From JACVRW01 sp963835705 (lineage in GTDB: Bacteria > Actinomycetota > Thermoleophilia > Solirubrobacterales > Thermoleophilaceae): a stretch of DNA of 64,000 nt. Positions 42,676 through 51,076 of this stretch are shown piece after piece (positions within the stretch are counted from its first letter, which is position 1; the number at the start of each line of letters is the position of its first letter). The translations under genes and the position numbers were made by a program. Location: NCBI GenBank assembly GCA_963835705.1, contig CAWIGR010000011.1, positions 62,001-126,000 on the forward strand, in the 5' to 3' direction. The notes beneath the pieces are model-generated. The model saw only the letters and a program-made list of their open reading frames with translations, was not told the DNA's origin and made no database searches.

Positions 42676-43071
42676 CTACTTCCGCACCCCTACGGCTTCG
42701 AGGGCTTCTTCCATTGTCTGGAACACCGTCAGCCGCACGATCTTGCCTTCGCGGAAGGTCCAAACGTGAGCGGCCTTGGCCGTCGTTTCGACTCCGCTTT
42801 GCCTGCCGACCCCCACCAAACGAACAGAAGCGACGACCCGATCTCCTGCGTCGATGAGGTCCTGGGGCTCCATCCGCCTGGATGCCCACTGCTCCCAAAT
42901 GAGCCTCAGGAACTCCTGGACTCCTTCATGGCCGCGAAAGACAATGGGGTCAAAGGTCCGCCGCGACAGGTCATAAACGATTTCCGAGTCGAGAACGCTG
43001 TAGTCCACCTCGCCACTACGGTTGAAGTGCTCGTAGCCACGCCGCACTATCTCCACGTTTTCCTGCGCCAT
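42676..43071 (-). CDS. SnoaL-like NTF2-fold protein
   Basis: A 131-residue protein: MAQENVEIVRRGYEHFNRSG, then FRGHEGVQEFLRLIWEQW and AAHVWTFREGKIVRLTVFQT, typical of actinobacterial SnoaL-like proteins. The ATG at 43071 is chosen since MAQENVE is the usual family N-terminus; the open frame extends to 43152 in low-complexity sequence. Active-site role unknown. Confidence 0.8.
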   Translation of the reverse strand: MAQENVEIVRRGYEHFNRSGEVDYSVLDSEIVYDLSRRTFDPIVFRGHEGVQEFLRLIWEQWASRRMEPQDLIDAGDRVVASVRLVGVGRQSGVETTAKAAHVWTFREGKIVRLTVFQTMEEALEAVGVRK

Positions 43072-43256
43072 CGGCCCCGCCGAGTATCGCCTGGATCGCG
43101 ACCGGGGGCGGCCGCTGTTGGACCTTCCATGGGAGGGCCCGCCGAAGGGCACCCGCCTCGGGCATCACAGCCATCTCTCGGCAGACCAGCTCAACATTCC
43201 ACGCAAGCGAGGCGCGGGCCGGCGTTTCCGGTCCGCGTGCCGGGTAGCGGGACTAC

Positions 43257-43679
43257 ATGGCGGACGACAACGGATATGAGCGAGAGCTCGCCCAGTACGA
43301 GAAGCAGCTGGCCCAATACCTGCAGGAGAAGATCAAGCCGGGCCTGAGCAGCAGCGCGATCCCCCTGGTGGCGCGCTCCATCGCGAAGGAGATCGTGCGG
43401 CGCGAGCCGCCGGAGGCTCCTGAGGCGCCGGAAGCCGCGAGCGGTCCCGACGGCGAGGCGCCGGACGCTGGGGCGGAGCCGCCGGACTTCGAGGCCGAGA
43501 TGCGCGAGCTTCAGGCCGAGCTCGGCGAGGAATGGGTCCTGCGCTTCTCCGTGCAAGGCGACGACGCATGGTTTACCGCCGAGAGGCCGGCCGACGCGCA
43601 ACGCGTGGAAGCCCCGGACGCCCAGGGCCTCCTGCCGATCGTCGAGGCGATCAAGGAGGGTGGGGGCCGGAGCCGCTGA
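43257..43679 (+). CDS. Uncharacterised protein with Pro/Glu-rich middle
   Basis: A 140-residue acidic protein: helical N-terminus (ERELAQYEKQLAQYLQEKIK), disordered centre rich in Pro, Glu and Ala, and a folded-looking end (MRELQAELGEEWVLRFSVQG, then LPIVEAIKEGGG). Not recognised. The 3' end overlaps the convergent DUF1990 gene by 29 bases. Confidence 0.6.
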   Translation: MADDNGYERELAQYEKQLAQYLQEKIKPGLSSSAIPLVARSIAKEIVRREPPEAPEAPEAASGPDGEAPDAGAEPPDFEAEMRELQAELGEEWVLRFSVQGDDAWFTAERPADAQRVEAPDAQGLLPIVEAIKEGGGRSR

Positions 43680-44337
43680 GCTCCACCGTCAGTCCGCCGG
43701 CGGGCTCGACCGGCCGGCCCTCGAGCAGACATGACATGCGTTCGCACGCCCGCCGTGCGAAGCGCACCTGCTGGCGCCGGCCGAAGACCCGGAAGCCCAG
43801 CCGGATGATCGGGTTCGGTATGCGGGCGGCGCGTGACACAACGTTGATCCGGAACTCCACCTCGCCGCTGTCGAGCCACTTCCAGACCTGATAGTCCATC
43901 TGGCCCATCTCGAGGTGGCCCTGCAGGGTCCGGTAGCTCCAGCCCCATACCCGCACGCTGCTCCCCTCCGCATGGCAGGTCTCGTCGACCACTCCCTCCA
44001 CGCGCACCCCGCAGCGGAAGCGAAGGCCGAGGAAGCGCACCTCCAGCAGCATCTCGCGGCCCTCCAGCGGCGAGTCGGGAGCGTAGATCGCCCGCACGAT
44101 CCCCGGGTCGGCGAACTCGTAGTCGAGCATCAGCTCCCGCGCTCGCTCCCAGGTCCCGCCCGGCACCGGAGGGCCGGCCGGCTCGGGCGGGAGGGGCTCG
44201 AGGTACTGGTCCACGTTCCAGCCGGCCTCGCGGGTCATGGCGTCGCGGCGCTCGCGGTCGAAGTTCAGGCGCTTGTCGTGCAGCGCGCGCAGCGCCTCGA
44301 GCGCGCGCGGGTCGCCCAGCCGGCCCTCAGGAGGCAT
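43651..44337 (-). CDS. DUF1990 family protein (1)
   Basis: A 228-residue protein with DUF1990 features: NFDRERRDAMT, then MLLEVRFLGLRFRCGVRVEG, WGWSYRTLQGHLEMGQMDYQ and the terminal ARRACERM. Members are uncharacterised lipid- or ligand-binding-like proteins. Overlaps its DUF1990-like upstream neighbour by 11 bases, so the two are probably translated together. Confidence 0.75.
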   Translation of the reverse strand: MPPEGRLGDPRALEALRALHDKRLNFDRERRDAMTREAGWNVDQYLEPLPPEPAGPPVPGGTWERARELMLDYEFADPGIVRAIYAPDSPLEGREMLLEVRFLGLRFRCGVRVEGVVDETCHAEGSSVRVWGWSYRTLQGHLEMGQMDYQVWKWLDSGEVEFRINVVSRAARIPNPIIRLGFRVFGRRQQVRFARRACERMSCLLEGRPVEPAGGLTVELSGSGPHPP

Positions 44338-45043
44338 CCGGAGTCTTCTCGATGCGGCGGGTGTGGATTCGCAGGCCGCCGTCGCGCTCGCCGCCCGACA
44401 GCTCGATCACCCGCTCGAGGAAGGAAGTCCACATGTGGAACTGGATCTCCTTCGACATGCGCAGCCGGTCATACAGGAGGTCCGACAGCCTGTCGGCGCT
44501 GCGGGCCCAGGACTCGATCCGGAATTGCAGCCGACCGTCGTCGCGCTCGGCGCTGAAGGCGATCTGCCCCGCCTCGAGGTGGCCCGCGAGCGTGGCGAAG
44601 CGAAAGCAGGTGGGCGTGCGCTCGACCACGCGCACGGGGCCGTCCCAGGGCCCCGGCATGCGCACGACGTACTCGTCGCCCACGCGCATCTCGCCCTCCT
44701 CGCCATGCACCTTTTTGAACGTGGCGAACTCGCTCGGGGCGGCCCGGTCGGGATCGGCGGCCAGCCGGGCCACGAGCGCCTCCGGTCCGAGCTCCGCGTT
44801 GGCGATCCGCGCGATGTAGCGGCGGTGGAACAGCGGCCCGGCACCGTCACCCACGCGCTGGATCTCCTCGCGGCTGACGCCGGCGGGGAGGGGCGGCGGG
44901 GCGTCGTCCGGCCACGACCCCTCCTCCTCGCGGCGGTACAGGGGGGTGGTCCGCCAGAGGTAGCGCCAGGAGGTGAGCGTCACGCCGACCGGCCAGCGGG
45001 TGGCGGTGGTGAGACGCCGGATGAGTGAGGGTCTGCGGGGCAT
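44327..45043 (-). CDS. DUF1990-related protein (2)
   Basis: A 238-residue relative of the downstream gene: it shares the pattern RFATLAGHLEAGQIAFSAER versus RTLQGHLEMGQMDYQVWK in the neighbour, and WDGPVRVVERTPTCFRF. The N-terminus has an Arg-rich, weakly hydrophobic start (LIRRLTTATRWPVGVTL), which may associate with the membrane. Tandem arrangement suggests a heteromeric or sequential function. Not characterised. Confidence 0.7.
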   Translation of the reverse strand: MPRRPSLIRRLTTATRWPVGVTLTSWRYLWRTTPLYRREEEGSWPDDAPPPLPAGVSREEIQRVGDGAGPLFHRRYIARIANAELGPEALVARLAADPDRAAPSEFATFKKVHGEEGEMRVGDEYVVRMPGPWDGPVRVVERTPTCFRFATLAGHLEAGQIAFSAERDDGRLQFRIESWARSADRLSDLLYDRLRMSKEIQFHMWTSFLERVIELSGGERDGGLRIHTRRIEKTPDAS

Positions 45044-45073
45044 CCTCGGGTAGTACGCGGGTACCCGTCACCA

Positions 45074-45340
45074 ATGGTCACAAGAGCCCTCACCAGCGTC
45101 GGATTGCGCGCGTGGCAAATGCACGCGAGCTCGTTCGGCTCCATCTATCTCTGTATCGCCCTGTGGATTCGCGCCAAGACCGTGGACCAGGAGGAGCGCG
45201 GCAACGCCGAGCGGCGCGCGCTGTTCGTGGGCCTGTGGCCGCCGATGTTCTGGCTCATCGGCGACGCGCTCCAGGCCGAGGAGCGAATGGCCGGGCGCCT
45301 GCCGGGTAGACGGCGAGCATGGAGAATCCCGAGTCGCTAG
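45074..45340 (+). CDS. Small membrane-associated protein
   Basis: An 88-residue protein with two short hydrophobic stretches (SFGSIYLCIALWIRAKT and FVGLWPPMFWLIGDAL) separated by a charged loop (DQEERGNAERRA). Divergent from the DUF1990 pair. Unknown function. Confidence 0.55.
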   Translation: MVTRALTSVGLRAWQMHASSFGSIYLCIALWIRAKTVDQEERGNAERRALFVGLWPPMFWLIGDALQAEERMAGRLPGRRRAWRIPSR

Positions 45341-45477
45341 AGAACGACGAGCGAAACGAGAAGGCCGCGGCCGACCCGGAGCCCAAGAAGCAGGAGCCCG
45401 AGCAGGACGAGACCGACAGCACGACCTTCGACACCGATCAGCATTCCGACGCGCCGGGGCCCACCGGCACCGGCTGA
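45319..45477 (+). CDS. Small acidic disordered protein
   Basis: A 52-residue product from the ATG at 45319 (MENPESLENDERNEKAAADP, then DETDSTTFDTDQHSDAPGP), almost all charged or small residues and probably unstructured. It overlaps the previous gene by 22 bases in another frame. No family recognised. Confidence 0.45.
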   Translation: MENPESLENDERNEKAAADPEPKKQEPEQDETDSTTFDTDQHSDAPGPTGTG

Positions 45478-45509
45478 CGGGGCGGGAGAGTGCGGCACGC
45501 TCCGGCGGC

Positions 45510-45515
45510 TACAGT
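45510..45515 (+). promoter_or_regulatory. TACAGT -10 element of cysK, leaderless-type spacing
   Basis: TACAGT followed by 7 bases and the GTG at 45523. Confidence 0.5.
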
Positions 45516-45522
45516 CGAGGGC

Positions 45523-46470
45523 GTGAGCGTTCGGCCCCTGCCACGGGCGATTCCCGACAACCTCGCCGACATCGTCGGCAACACGCCGATGGTCCGGTTC
45601 ACGCGCGTGGCGCCCGACTGCGGCGCCGAGCTGATCGGCAAGCTCGAGGCCTACAACCCCGCGGGCAGCGTCAAGGACAGGATCGGCGTGGCGATGATCG
45701 CCGCCGCCGAGGCGGAGGGGAGGATCGAGCCGGGACGGAACACGATCGTCGAGTCCACCTCCGGCAACACCGGCATCGCGCTCGCGTTCGTGTGCGCGGC
45801 GAAGGGCTACGACCTCGTCATCACCATGCCTCAGGGCATGAGCCGGGAGCGCGAGAAGCTGCTGCGGCTGTACGGCGCGGAGGTGGTCTGGGTCGAGTCG
45901 ATGGGCGGCATGAACGAGGCCGTCGAGGAGGCCAGGCGGATCTGCCGCGAGCGGGGCGACTGCTACGTGCCGAACCAGTTCTCGAACCCCGCCAACCCGG
46001 AGATCCACCGCCGCACCACCGCCGAGGAGATCTGGCGCGACACCGACGGATCGGTCGACGTGCTCGTGGCGTCGTGCGGCACCGGCGGCACGATCACCGG
46101 CTGCGGCGAGCGGCTGAAGGAGCGCAACCCGGCGCTGCACGTGGTGGCGGTGGAGCCGAGCTCCTCCCCGGTGCTCTCGGGCGGCCGGCCCGGGCCGCAC
46201 AAGATCGACGGAATCGGCCCCGGCTTCGTCCCGGACGTGCTGAACCGCGAGGTGATCGACGAGATCGTCCCCGTCGACGATGAGGACGCCATCGAGACCG
46301 CTCGCCTGTGCGCGCTCCGCGAGGGCGTGAACGCGGGGATCTCGGCCGGTTCCGCGGTCTGGGCCGCCGCACAGGTCGGGTCGCGGCCCGAGATGCGCGG
46401 CCAGCGGATCGTGGTGATCTTGCCGGACTCCGGCGACCGTTACGTGAGCACGCCGTTCTTCGTCCCGTGA
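45523..46470 (+). CDS. cysK: Cysteine synthase (O-acetylserine sulfhydrylase)
   Basis: A 315-residue PLP enzyme of fold type II that makes cysteine from O-acetylserine and sulfide. The PLP lysine is in NPAGSVKDRIG, followed by ESTSGNTGIALAFV and the phosphate-binding SCGTGGTITG loop. Followed directly by cysE, whose product makes the substrate; the two enzymes also form a complex in many bacteria (established). GTG start behind a leaderless-type -10 element. Confidence 0.93.
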   Translation: MSVRPLPRAIPDNLADIVGNTPMVRFTRVAPDCGAELIGKLEAYNPAGSVKDRIGVAMIAAAEAEGRIEPGRNTIVESTSGNTGIALAFVCAAKGYDLVITMPQGMSREREKLLRLYGAEVVWVESMGGMNEAVEEARRICRERGDCYVPNQFSNPANPEIHRRTTAEEIWRDTDGSVDVLVASCGTGGTITGCGERLKERNPALHVVAVEPSSSPVLSGGRPGPHKIDGIGPGFVPDVLNREVIDEIVPVDDEDAIETARLCALREGVNAGISAGSAVWAAAQVGSRPEMRGQRIVVILPDSGDRYVSTPFFVP

Positions 46471-46475
46471 TCGGC

Positions 46476-47204
46476 ATGTCCACACTCGCCCGCGTCGCGC
46501 GCGAGCTGCGCGAGGACCTGACGGCGGCGCAGGAGCGCGATCCCGCCGCGCGCAGCGTCGGCAGTGCCGAGATCCTCCTCACCTATGGCGGCGTGCAGGC
46601 GATCCTGGCCCACCGCGTCTCGCACGCCCTGCACGATGCGGGCGTGCCCCTGGCGCCCCGGATGCTCGCCAACTTGATGAAGGTGGTCACCGGCGTGGAG
46701 ATCCACCCGGCGGCGCGGATCGGGCGCGGATTCTTCATCGACCACGGCGCCGGCGTGGTGGTCGGCGAGACGGCCGAGGTGGGGGACGACGTGACGGTGT
46801 ACCAGGGCGTGACGCTCGGCGGGACCGGGTTCGCACGCGGCAAGCGCCACCCCACCGTGGGAGACGAGGTGATGATCGGCTCGGGCGCCAAGCTGCTGGG
46901 GCCGATCGAGGTGGGCGACCGCTCGAAGATCGGCGCCAACTCGGTCGTGATCCACGACGTGCCGCCGAACTGCACGGTGGTGGGCAACCCGGGCCACCCG
47001 GTGCGGGTGGACGGAAAGAAGCCGGAGGGCCCCGACGCCGACTGGATCCACCTGCCCGACCCTGTGGCGGACGCGATCGCCGGCCTGGTCAACCGGATCG
47101 CCCAGCTCGAGGAGCTGGTGGCCGAGCAGACCGGTCGCAAGCCGGAGGGCGGCGAGGTGCGGCCGCTGAAGCGCCGCGGCGGGCCCGACTCAGCGGGCGG
47201 GTAA
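46476..47204 (+). CDS. cysE: Serine O-acetyltransferase
   Basis: A 242-residue left-handed beta-helix acetyltransferase: ATG at 46476, then the catalytic region EIHPAARIGRGFFIDHGAGV and hexapeptide repeats (VVVGETAEVGDDVTVYQGV, GTGFARGKRHPTVGDEVMIG). It converts serine to O-acetylserine, the step before CysK. An in-frame GTG at 46467 overlapping the cysK stop (GTGA) is an equally possible start. The C-terminal tail after the helix is longer than usual and charged. Confidence 0.92.
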   Translation: MSTLARVARELREDLTAAQERDPAARSVGSAEILLTYGGVQAILAHRVSHALHDAGVPLAPRMLANLMKVVTGVEIHPAARIGRGFFIDHGAGVVVGETAEVGDDVTVYQGVTLGGTGFARGKRHPTVGDEVMIGSGAKLLGPIEVGDRSKIGANSVVIHDVPPNCTVVGNPGHPVRVDGKKPEGPDADWIHLPDPVADAIAGLVNRIAQLEELVAEQTGRKPEGGEVRPLKRRGGPDSAGG

Positions 47205-47259
47205 CACCGGGGTCACCAGAGGTTTACGTCGCCGGGGCACGGGGAGCTTTCCTGGCGGC

Positions 47260-48375
47260 ATGAAACTTTCCAGATTTCCCACACTTCTCATGTTGGTGTT
47301 TGCGCTCGGCGCGGGCACGCTGGCGAGCGTGTCGTTCGCGGACGACGACGATCGTGACCGCGGCCGCAAGGCGTCGTCGCGCCACGACGATCGCCCCCTC
47401 GTGGTCGCCCACCGCGGCGCCTCCGGGTACCGGCCCGAGCACACCCTCGCCGCCTACGAGCTGGGCGCGCGGATGGGCGCGGACTACATCGAGCCCGACC
47501 TGGTCATCACGAAGGACGGCGTGCTCGTGGCGCGCCACGAGAACGAGATCTCCCAGACGACGGACGTGGCCGACCACCCCGAGTTCGTCCGCCGGCGCAA
47601 GACCAAGACCATCGAGCGTGGCCTTACCCTGACGGGCTGGTTCACCGAGGACTTCACGCTCGCGGAGCTGAAGACGCTGCGGGCGAAGGAGCGCATCCCC
47701 GGCACGCGCCAGGAGAACACGATCTACAACGGCCGCTATCAGGTGCCGACGTTCCAGGAGGTCATCGACCTGGCCCGACGGCTGTCGCGGGAGCTGGACC
47801 GCGAGATCGGCATCTACCCCGAGACGAAGCACCCCACCTACTTCCAGGGGATCGGCTTGCCGCTCGAGCGGCCGCTGGTGGCTACGCTGCGGCGGAACGG
47901 GCTCGACGACCGCCGCGACAAGGTGTTCGTGCAGTCGTTCGAGACCGGCAACCTGAGGGAGCTCGACGACAGGATCGACACGCCGCTGGTGCAGCTGTTC
48001 GGGGCGGCCGGGGCGAGGCCCGTGGGCGACACCCGCACCTACGGCGAGCTGGCCACCGACGCCGGCCTGCGCGACGTGGCGCGCTACGCGGACGGCGTTG
48101 GACCGTCGAAGAACTACATCGTGCCGAGGGACGCGGCAGGCAACTCGCTCCCGCCGACCGACTTCGTTCAGCGGGCGCACCGCGCCGGGCTGGTGGTCCA
48201 CCCCTACACGTTCCGGAACGAGAACGAGTTCCTGCCGCTCGAGCTGCGCTCGAGTCCGGTGCCGTCGGACTACGGCGACGCCTTCAGCGAGTACGAGCAG
48301 TTCTACGAGCTGGGCGTGGACGGGCTGTTCTCGGACAACCCCGACACGGCCGTGGAGGCGCGTTCGGCTCAGTAA
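47260..48375 (+). CDS. glpQ: Exported glycerophosphodiester phosphodiesterase
   Basis: A 371-residue secreted GlpQ-type enzyme: signal peptide (MKLSRFPTLLMLVFALGAGT), then VAHRGASGYRPEHTLAAYEL with the catalytic His, DYIEPDLVITKDGVLVARHE with metal ligands, and FSDNPDTAVEA at the end. Hydrolyses glycerophosphodiesters to glycerol-3-phosphate and alcohols outside the membrane. An acidic, Arg-rich stretch follows the signal peptide. Its stop overlaps the Qng1-like gene on the opposite strand. Confidence 0.9.
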   Translation: MKLSRFPTLLMLVFALGAGTLASVSFADDDDRDRGRKASSRHDDRPLVVAHRGASGYRPEHTLAAYELGARMGADYIEPDLVITKDGVLVARHENEISQTTDVADHPEFVRRRKTKTIERGLTLTGWFTEDFTLAELKTLRAKERIPGTRQENTIYNGRYQVPTFQEVIDLARRLSRELDREIGIYPETKHPTYFQGIGLPLERPLVATLRRNGLDDRRDKVFVQSFETGNLRELDDRIDTPLVQLFGAAGARPVGDTRTYGELATDAGLRDVARYADGVGPSKNYIVPRDAAGNSLPPTDFVQRAHRAGLVVHPYTFRNENEFLPLELRSSPVPSDYGDAFSEYEQFYELGVDGLFSDNPDTAVEARSAQ

Positions 48376-49241
48376 TAGACGCCGCGGGTGCGGTGCCGGG
48401 GTACCCGTTTGTACTCCGGCGCCTGCCCGCGGTTCCAGAAGCGGATGTCGAGCACGCGCGGCGGGAGGCCGGTGCGCTCGGTGAGCAGCTCGCACGCGTG
48501 CAGGGCGCAGGCGCGGATCTCCCGCTCCTCGCGTCCCGGCGGCAGGAGCCGCTCGGCGTCGATGTGGGCCGCGAGGTCCGGGTCGTAGCGGAGCACGCCG
48601 TCCACACGCAGCACGTGCGGCACCAGGTTGTCGGCGAAGATCGTGAGCCGGTCGAGGTCGTGGAAGCTCGCCAGGCCGGCCAGGGCGAGATCGCTCGGGA
48701 CGATCTGGGCGCGCTTGTAGAAGCCGCGGTCGTCGAAGAAGCGCATGCCGCGGGCGAGCATCGAGGCGAGGCGCTCGGCGGAGCCGTCCGCCTCGGCGAT
48801 CAGGTCGAGTGCCGTGCGGCCGCCGAGGAAGCGGCCCAGGTCCCGCAGGGCCTCGGCATAGAGGCGCATCAGCGGATGGCCCGGCTCCTGGCCGAGCACG
48901 CTCGCCAGCTCGGCGGGTTGGAGCGCGCGCAGCTCCTCGTCGGACCACGGCCCGTGGGCGCGGAAGCGGTCGGCGAGCGCCCAGGCCACCGTGAAGTAGC
49001 CCGAGCGGCCGGGCCGCTTGCGGAGCGTCGGGAACCAGCCCGAGCCGAAGTTGACGGCGTCGAGGGTCAGGAGGTAGGCGGCCACGTCCTCGCGGCTGCC
49101 CTCCAGGTAGTGCGCCTCCGGGTCGAGCGCGGGCGGGTCGGCCCGCGCGGGCGGTCGCGCCGCGTCGAGGTCGATCGAGACGAAGCGCGCGGTCCGCGCG
49201 ATCTCGCGGCAGAAGGAGCGCACCTCGTGGAGGAGACCCAT
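48369..49241 (-). CDS. Queuosine salvage protein (Qng1/DUF2419 family)
   Basis: A 290-residue protein with the family hallmarks LLTLDAVNFGSGWFPTL and FADNLVPHVLRVDGVLRYD. Members are queuosine-5'-phosphate N-glycosylases that release queuine for salvage (established for eukaryotic and some bacterial homologs). No other queuosine gene is visible in the window. ATG start at 49241; divergent from an ABC transporter gene, 24 bases apart. Confidence 0.85.
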   Translation of the reverse strand: MGLLHEVRSFCREIARTARFVSIDLDAARPPARADPPALDPEAHYLEGSREDVAAYLLTLDAVNFGSGWFPTLRKRPGRSGYFTVAWALADRFRAHGPWSDEELRALQPAELASVLGQEPGHPLMRLYAEALRDLGRFLGGRTALDLIAEADGSAERLASMLARGMRFFDDRGFYKRAQIVPSDLALAGLASFHDLDRLTIFADNLVPHVLRVDGVLRYDPDLAAHIDAERLLPPGREEREIRACALHACELLTERTGLPPRVLDIRFWNRGQAPEYKRVPRHRTRGVYY

Positions 49242-49252
49242 GCCCCTCTTCC

Positions 49253-49258
49253 TACACT
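49253..49258 (+). promoter_or_regulatory. TACACT -10 element of the ABC ATPase, leaderless-type spacing
   Basis: TACACT followed by 7 bases and the GTG at 49266; falls in the 24-base divergent gap with the Qng1-like gene. Confidence 0.5.
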
Positions 49259-49265
49259 GCCCCGC

Positions 49266-50102
49266 GTGTCCGCGGCGTTCGAATGCCACCGGCTCGGTAA
49301 GCGGTACGGGGCGACGCTCGCGCTTGGCGGGGTGGATCTGGAGGTCCAGCCGGGCGAGCTCGTCGGCCTGCTGGGCCCCAACGGGGCGGGCAAGTCGACG
49401 CTCGTGAAGATCGCCTGCGGCCTGGTGCGCCCCACGGACGGCGAGGCCCGGGTGACCGGCGAGCCCGCCGGGTCGGCCGCCGCGCGGGCCAGGCTCGGCT
49501 ACCTCGCCGAGCTGTTTCGCTTCCCGGGCTGGCTGCGCGCCGACGAGCTGCTCCAGCTCCACCAGCGGCTGGCCGGCTCGAGCGGCGGGCCGCCCGAGCG
49601 CGGCGCGCTGCTCGAGCTGGTGGGCCTGGGGGAGGCGGGCGGGGTGAAGGTCGAGGCGATGTCGAAGGGCATGCAGCAGCGGCTCGGCATCGCGCAGGCG
49701 CTGGTGGGCTCGCCGCGGCTGTTGATGCTCGACGAGCCGACGAGCGCGCTCGACCCGGTGGGCCGGCGGATCGTGCGCGACCTGCTGGTCGAGCTGAAGC
49801 GGCGCGGTGTCGCCGTGCTGCTGAACTCCCACCTGCTGAGCGAGGTGGAGCGGGTCTGCGACCGCGTGGCGATCCTGGTGGCCGGGCGGATCGTCGCGCA
49901 AGGGTCGCCGGGCGAGCTGGCCCAGGCGCGCGGCGTGGAGATCGACGTGGACGGCGGCACGCGGACCTTCCCCGACGCCGTGCGGGAGGAGGTGCCGGAG
50001 CTCGTGGCCGGGCTGGTGGCGGCGGGCGAGCGCGTGTACGGCGTGCGGGTGCTGTCCTCGACGCTCGAGGACACCTACCTGGAGGCGGTGGCGGGGTCGT
50101 GA
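49266..50102 (+). CDS. ABC transporter ATP-binding protein
   Basis: A 278-residue ATPase of the ABC-2 export type: Walker A GPNGAGKSTLVK, signature MSKGMQQRLGIAQAL, Walker B RLLMLDEPTSALDP and the H-loop LNSHLLSE. The C-terminal extension is typical of exporters (DrrA/CcmA-like). GTG start; GTGA overlap with the permease gene. Cargo unknown. Confidence 0.92.
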   Translation: MSAAFECHRLGKRYGATLALGGVDLEVQPGELVGLLGPNGAGKSTLVKIACGLVRPTDGEARVTGEPAGSAAARARLGYLAELFRFPGWLRADELLQLHQRLAGSSGGPPERGALLELVGLGEAGGVKVEAMSKGMQQRLGIAQALVGSPRLLMLDEPTSALDPVGRRIVRDLLVELKRRGVAVLLNSHLLSEVERVCDRVAILVAGRIVAQGSPGELAQARGVEIDVDGGTRTFPDAVREEVPELVAGLVAAGERVYGVRVLSSTLEDTYLEAVAGS

Positions 50103-50954
50103 GCGGAGCGCTGACGATCGCCGGCGTACGCGCTGCGGGAGTCGACCCGCCGGCGCGTGTTCGCGGTCGTGCTCCTGCTGACCCTCGCGTTCCTGGGGCT
50201 ATACGCCGTGGGGACCGAGGCGGCGTTCGACTCCGTCGCCGAGGTCAGCGGCGAGCGCGCCCCGGTCGACGACAAGGTGCTGACGGGGTCCACGCTGCTC
50301 GGCCTCGCCATGTTCACGACGCTGTTCCTCGGCTGCGTGCTGGCCGTGTTCCTCACGCTGGGCGCGGTGCGCGGCGACGCCGAGCGCGGGCTGCTTCAGC
50401 CGCTCGTGGTGCGGCCGGTGGGACGCACGGAGCTGCTCTTAGGCCGCTTCCTGGCCGCGGCCGGAGTGTGCGCCGCGTATGTCGCGGCGGTCTACACGGC
50501 GGCGATGCTGATCACCGCGGCCGCCGGAGGCTGGTGGCCCGACCATCCGGTCAGCCCGGGCATCGGCCTCGTGGCGGGCGTGGTGCTGATCGCGGCGATC
50601 GCGCTGCTCGGCTCGATCTTCCTGTCTGCCACGGCCAACGGCATCGCCGTGTTCATGGCGTTCGGCGCCGGGCTGGCGGCCGGCCTGCTGGGCCAGATCG
50701 GGGATGCGCTCAGCGTCGAGACGCTCGAGAACGTCGCCGAGGTGGCTTCGTGGCTGCTGCCGTTCGAGGCGCTGTACCAGGCGGGCCTGAACGCGCTGAC
50801 CGAGGACGTGCGCGGCGCGACGGGCGTGATCGTCCGCCTCGGACCGTTCGGCGGCGCGCAGGAGGGCGGGGCGCTGCTGTGGCTCTGGAGCGCGGCGTAC
50901 CTGGCGCTGGTGGGGCTCGCAGCCCGGGTCGGGTTCGCGCGGCGCGACCTGTAG
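50099..50954 (+). CDS. ABC-2 type permease with one-base insertion near the start
   Basis: The GTG at 50099 opens with MSGALTIAG, then one extra G at 50126 shifts the frame; the true continuation is YALRESTRRRVFAVVLLLTL and runs to the TAG at 50952-50954. Corrected length is about 284 residues, with six membrane helices (MFTTLFLGCVLAVFLTLGAV, GLVAGVVLIAAIALLGSIFL and others). It forms an exporter with the preceding ATPase. Probably an assembly error and not a pseudogene. Confidence 0.85.
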
Positions 50955-50962
50955 GGCCGCTG

Positions 50963-51017
50963 AGGGGGGTGGGTAATTCCAATGCTCGTATGCGGTACTG
51001 GGATTACCCACCCCCCT
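50963..51017. repeat. 15-bp inverted repeat between permease and pcrA
   Basis: Arms AGGGGGGTGGGTAAT (50963-50977) and its exact complement (51003-51017) enclose 25 bases. It begins 9 bases after the permease stop, so it may act as a terminator, but no T-tract follows. The loop is AT-richer than the surroundings and could carry an additional signal. Confidence 0.75.
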
Positions 51018-51063
51018 GATCGCGGCTAGCTTTCCTGCCCTGAGGGGCCGCCGCCGCCCCATC

Positions 51064-51069
51064 TATCCT
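51064..51069 (+). promoter_or_regulatory. TATCCT -10 element of pcrA, leaderless-type spacing
   Basis: TATCCT followed by 7 bases and the GTG at 51077. Confidence 0.5.
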
Positions 51070-51076
51070 CGCGAGG

